Position numbers and translations under genes: made by a program
Assembly: GCF_027942865.1 (NCBI RefSeq)
Contig: NC_134509.1
Location: forward strand, 27,660,197 to 27,724,196
DNA: 64,000 bases
Reading direction: 5' to 3'
Source: Odontesthes bonariensis
Lineage: Eukaryota; Chordata; Actinopteri; Atheriniformes; Atherinopsidae
Part shown: piece after piece, positions 59,750 through 64,000 of the stretch
Layout: each line of letters opens with the position of its first letter
How positions within the stretch are numbered: the first letter of the stretch is position 1
Notes under the pieces: model-generated
The model's input: only the letters and a program-made list of their open reading frames with translations
Told to the model about the DNA's origin: nothing
Database searches by the model: none

Positions 59750-60607
59750 CTCCTCCCAGCTGCTCGCTGCTACACCCACCTGTGGACGCACTTTGGTTCC
59801 CATGGTGATTTGTCGGGAGCATCAGGGTGGGTACTGGCCCACTTTCCTTGGTTGTCTGGAGTGGCCTGGTCCTCTCTGGTGTTGGTTGGGGCCACTGCCG
59901 GGGGTTTGGATGGTTCTCTGACTCGCGGGACCCTGGGTCCCACACTCGACTCATGCTTGGGTACCCGGCGCTTGGTGGGGCTAGTAGGCTGTCGGCCCTG
60001 GTTCCAGGGACTTCTGCTCCATGGTCGGGGGGGTTCTGTCTAGGGTCTCCCTTTGCTGTCTCCTGGATGGGAGCGTGGTTGTCACTGCGGTGGGCTGCCT
60101 GGGTTCGGTGCTCTGTGGGGCTGCTGGTTGCCTGGGTCTTGGGGCCCTCATTGCCCGCTTCTGATTCCTGAGGGGAGATGCGGTGGTAGTCCTATACATC
60201 CACTATTCAAAAACAGTTCATGTAAGACCTGTGCCAAATAGTTTTTGTGCACACACACTCATCAACTTACGCACATGCTTATTCTACAGTCGCTCTGTCG
60301 TCCTATGGTTCAAATCATCAGTATCTACAGCTATGTTTTTCTACTCTTGCTGCTGGTATTGTTGTTGCTGTTTGTGTTTTTCTCATATTGTCTTCCTGCA
60401 GGTGCTCCTGATGGTTCTTCCCCTGCTTTTCTGACAGAGGTCATGGAGAGTTTTCAATCAATTCTCTACAGATGTAGCAGCTGGTTGGTGGTGTTTTCTT
60501 CCTTTGTATCTTTGTCTCCTTTCTCTTAACCTTTTCTCTTTTCTTTGTTTCCCCTGTCAGGTTGAGAATTAATTAATCATTTCAACAAGAATAAATAAAT
60601 AAATGTT
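59750..60607 (+). mobile_element. Probable non-LTR retroelement 3' end with (AAAT)n tail
   Basis: The segment 59750-60180 is strikingly GC-rich against an AT-rich background and starts abruptly. From 60180 it becomes AT-rich and ends at 60588-60607 in an AATAAATAAATAAATG array, a typical short-repeat tail of a LINE or a dependent SINE. Several frames are open by composition, but none shows a reverse transcriptase motif. I take it as an untranslated 3' region of a 5'-truncated retroelement, not a gene. Confidence 0.45.
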
Positions 60608-63230
60608 TAGGGATGAAGCATTAAGTGCAGTTTTATATCCATAAAGCTTCCCTTGGCAAAGCAAATGTTTTTGGCACAGGATTCAGACCATAATTCTGCT
60701 TGCCGTGATGCTGGGCAGGACAGGGTTGAAAAAAACCAACAACAAAAAAAATTATTTGTGTGTGTTATTCAAAAGTTATGCAATCTAAGCTGCGTTCCAC
60801 AGAACGTTTAAGAGTCTTTAATCACTGATATCTAATGCAAAAAGTTAGTGGTTGAGACCTTTTATAAACTTAAGCTGATGGATACAGACTGTTAGATGAG
60901 AAATACCTCTCCACATAAAGATCTCGAATGTATATATTCATTTATCTCAATAAACGCATCCATAGAGACAATTTTTCAGATGAAGTAGAAGCTTTAATAA
61001 AATCTGTGGCAAATATTCTTTGAAGAAAACAGTACCAAATAGTATACAACAAGACAAAGTAAAAAAATAAGTAAATATAACTATAGTATATTCTAACAAC
61101 AAGGATTCTTACATTCACAAAAAGCAGCAAAATGCATTTTGCTTTTTCACATAAAACAGATTTTGCAATAAATGAATAAGAGGTTTTGATGATCGTAAAA
61201 TAAAAAAATAACGTCAGTCCCATTTATGAACCAAAGAACAGTTTACCTGTTAAAACCAACTTATGGTTGGCCTTAATCTGGAATTTAAATCTAAACAAAA
61301 AAATGATAATGATAATAATACTAAATAAAAACTGCTTGGCAACCCCATAACACATGTTTGACAGGTTTTAACAACTTCTGTAAATCTAGAAATGTAAAAA
61401 AAAGGTAAACCACTCAGGTGGTGAGGCTGCCTCTCAAGTGTTTTTGATTATTACACTGTGTGAGTGAATGTGCTGATCATCATCTTTACAACGGAAAAGT
61501 GCAATAAAAAAAAACTCAGATGGTCAGGAACTCAGGTTTGGACAGATCCCCTTACTGATAAAAGCTCATTTCAGGAAATGCAACTCCTACCTTACAGTAA
61601 CTAACACTGTGTAGAGGCACAGGCAAACAGCTCTGATGTAGCTAAAAACACAGTACCAAAATAGATATTTATTCGAAAAACACAGTTTGATAGCAGGAAG
61701 CTGCAGGCTTATCAGAAGGGTGGGTCTGCTTTTGGTGATTGCTTAAACAGTCATTTTGTCCCCATTTTGTTTGTTTGGTTTACGATTTCAGGAATAATAA
61801 ACAAACATGAGTCAGAAAATAACGAATAGACGGATCCTTTAAAGTAAGCCACAAGTGATTAGAAAAAATCACTCATTTTGTTTGAAATCAAAGGAACAGC
61901 AGGAGCCCACGTGGAAACTTGAAGAAACTCAGAGGCACTTCATAGGTAATTTTCATCATCACTCACTTGTTTCTTACCTATTACAACATGCTGTAAAGTA
62001 CAGTACATGTAAACAAATACTATTTTCAAACGTTTCCATAAGCAAAAAGCATACCCACCCTTATTTTTAAATCTGACATTAATAGAAAACACAGTGCAAA
62101 CTATTTGCTCGTGCTCATATGCATGTAGACAGCTATTGTCTGCTCTTTGAAATAAATATATCACCAATCTGAAGGGAATACAGCTTACATCATGATTGTG
62201 ATATGTTGTAGAAGAACTGATGAGCTAATCATGTAGCTTTTCACTCAAAGAACTCCTGAATAAACACTTCCAACACATGGCTTGTTCTTGCAACCTGAAT
62301 TATCTAAATCATTTTGATAATTTTTTATTTATCTTGAATTACAGGGAGTTCTATAGAAACTCCCTGAAAATCATCCAAATATTGAGATACATTTTCAACT
62401 TTATGACCTGTAATACACCTTACTGGCAGAAAAACAACTGTACTGGATTTAGGTTTATGGTTTTTCAGTTGTAAATAACGAAAAAACAAAATTTGGTCCC
62501 ATTAACTTAATGAAGATGAGAAAAGCCTAAGGTTTAACTACATGGAATAACTTCATTCTTTTTATTGCAACCTCTCTCGTGTGTTACTATTCAAAGACAA
62601 ATGATGCCGTCTTGCAGGTTCTCAATACCACAAAGTTAGAAGAAAGTTTAACTTTCTTTAGCTTTAGAGGTAAAACTTTCCCATTCCAAAATATTCAAGC
62701 ACAGAGTAATCAGCGATCTAACAGAGAGACTTGGAAACCACACACTCCCAATGAGTCACACTGTTGCACTATATAATGCATACCCCGTCTGATGCATTAT
62801 TCAGGAATTTGATCTATATTGGGCATCATTCTTAATTCAACTGAAGCTAGCAATTAAGACTTTAAACTCATTTACAAATGGTTACTGAGGCTACAAATCA
62901 GTTGAGAAGAAAATAATAATTTTTCCATAGATTTCTATACAAAATGACTTTCTGCAAGAACAGGAGTCGCCCTCTGTTGGCCATTAGATAGAATGCAAAT
63001 TTAAGTCATGACACCATTGGCTTAAATTTTCTACAAAACAACATGCACCTTTTATGAGTCCATCTATGCTCTTTCCTCATTGATAAATTATGCAGAAAAC
63101 CAAGAGGTTCATTTGGCCACCGTTGTCTGGGTGCAAAATAGCAAGTTGAAAAATCACAGATTTACCGATACACGAGAAGCTAACATGTTTAAACTAACAT
63201 GTGGGTGACAAAATAAATTACTTAAATTTC
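60608..63230. other. AT-rich intergenic stretch, no gene recognised
   Basis: There is no conserved frame, RNA gene or clear transposon. If the candidate exon at 63268-63358 is real, part of this would be its 3' UTR. Confidence 0.35.
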
Positions 63231-63267
63231 ATTTGAAGAGAATCCAGCCTTCAGGCCAAACAGGCTT

Positions 63268-63358
63268 TTAAAAGTCTGATAGTCTGTCTTTGAGGGAGGG
63301 AAATAGATGGGACTCTTCATATTTGGGATTCTCCTGTGTGTTGCCCACTCCGAGAACC
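63268..63358 (-). CDS. Candidate terminal exon of an unknown minus-strand gene
   Basis: The minus strand has a good acceptor (TCTCCCTTTAG) at 63359-63369, followed by a frame reading VLGVGNTQENPKYEESHL, FPSLKDRLSDF and a stop. The residue mix looks protein-like. However, a second frame through the same bases also stays open, to a stop at 63232 (FSEWATHRRIPNMKSPIYF...), so the reading frame is not certain. I do not recognise either protein, and the upstream exons would lie beyond the window end. Confidence 0.25.
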
Positions 63359-63369
63359 CTAAAGGGAGA

Positions 63370-64000
63370 CAAACCACATCATGAGAAACATATTCATCAT
63401 TTAAGCAAAAGTAGCAAAACCAGTAAATAAAAGCCCTGAATCACCACACCTACATAGTCCCTAGCAGGGTTATCGTGACACTTTCTCAAAAAGATCCACC
63501 AGTCATTTTCACATTTCCCCATGCAAATTTCATCACAATACAATTATTTACTGTGCTTGTTGTAAACTTGTATTAAAGTGGACTTATTAAATCTATTAAA
63601 CGCTTTGAACAGATTTCACAATGTATCAAACATTTTTAGATTTCTATTTGTTGAAGTACCAGAGTGAACTAAAGAAACGTGAAGCTGTGGTTAAACTGTG
63701 ACTCATTTCAAAAGTAACGACAGCTCTTAATTTGGAAAGTTTACATACAGTGGTCAGCTATAACTGATCAGAAGATCTAATATTGGTCTGACATTACTGA
63801 AAGCAATTATCACACTGTTATCACACTGAGAACGATTTCTGTACAAAAACAGCGAGGTGAGGTGTGTTCATTTTGTGGCTGTTATAGGGCAGACTGTTCA
63901 ATAGGAAAAAATATATTCTGCTGCCTTGTCATCATTACAGCTTACAATGAAATTAAAGACTTCACTGCACTGCACAAAGACACCTTTTCATTTGGAATGT
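63370..64000. other. Window end, no feature recognised
   Basis: AT-rich. Possibly an intron of the candidate gene at 63268-63358. Confidence 0.3.

Noticed and set aside
59747-60529. Several overlapping open frames in the GC-rich block
   Set aside because: Openness follows from base composition. No protein motif, and the block ends in a retroelement tail.

Overview
The window is nuclear DNA of a ray-finned fish, most likely a teleost. It is AT-rich, the genes have many exons with GT-AG introns, and the spaces hold typical teleost repeats: an RTE/Rex3-like LINE, Tc1-like elements, hAT and Kolobok-like DNA transposons, tRNA-derived SINEs, and GATA and TG microsatellites. There are no operons, CRISPR arrays or prokaryotic signals. 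I rebuilt five protein genes exon by exon from splice sites and frame.

Layout. 1-7 kb: fragments of a P2X7-type protein domain and a hAT transposase, a SINE, then a CpG-richer stretch with no assigned gene. 8.1-16.0 kb (minus): two tandem genes for nucleoredoxin-like protein 1 (nxnl1, rod-derived cone viability factor), separated by a nest of DNA transposons. 22.5-36.7 kb (minus): complete 12-exon colgalt1, procollagen galactosyltransferase 1, ending in the ER-retention signal RDEL. 39.7-44.1 kb: a Tc1-like element split by a LINE with one open 919-codon frame, plus an RNF26-like RING pseudogene. 45.1-51.1 kb (plus): a TRIM-type gene with B-box, coiled coil and PRY-SPRY but no visible RING. 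52.7-58.7 kb (minus): complete slc27a1 (fatty acid transport protein 1) with 13 coding exons and an upstream non-coding exon. 59-64 kb: a GC-rich repeat and, at the edge, a weak candidate last exon of another minus-strand gene.

NXNL1, SLC27A1 and COLGALT1 also lie close together on human chromosome 19p13.11, so this looks like a conserved vertebrate block with local rearrangement, a duplicated nxnl1 and an inserted TRIM gene. The genes do not form one pathway: the nxnl1 products protect photoreceptors, colgalt1 modifies collagen in the ER, and slc27a1 handles long-chain fatty acid uptake and activation.

The most interesting signal is in the nxnl1 pair. In both genes, reading through the short second intron meets a stop codon at once and gives a predicted 109-residue protein, the length of the mammalian RdCVF short isoform made by intron retention. 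All coordinates, splice sites and comparisons were worked out by eye; similarity statements rest on remembered family sequences, not on searches.
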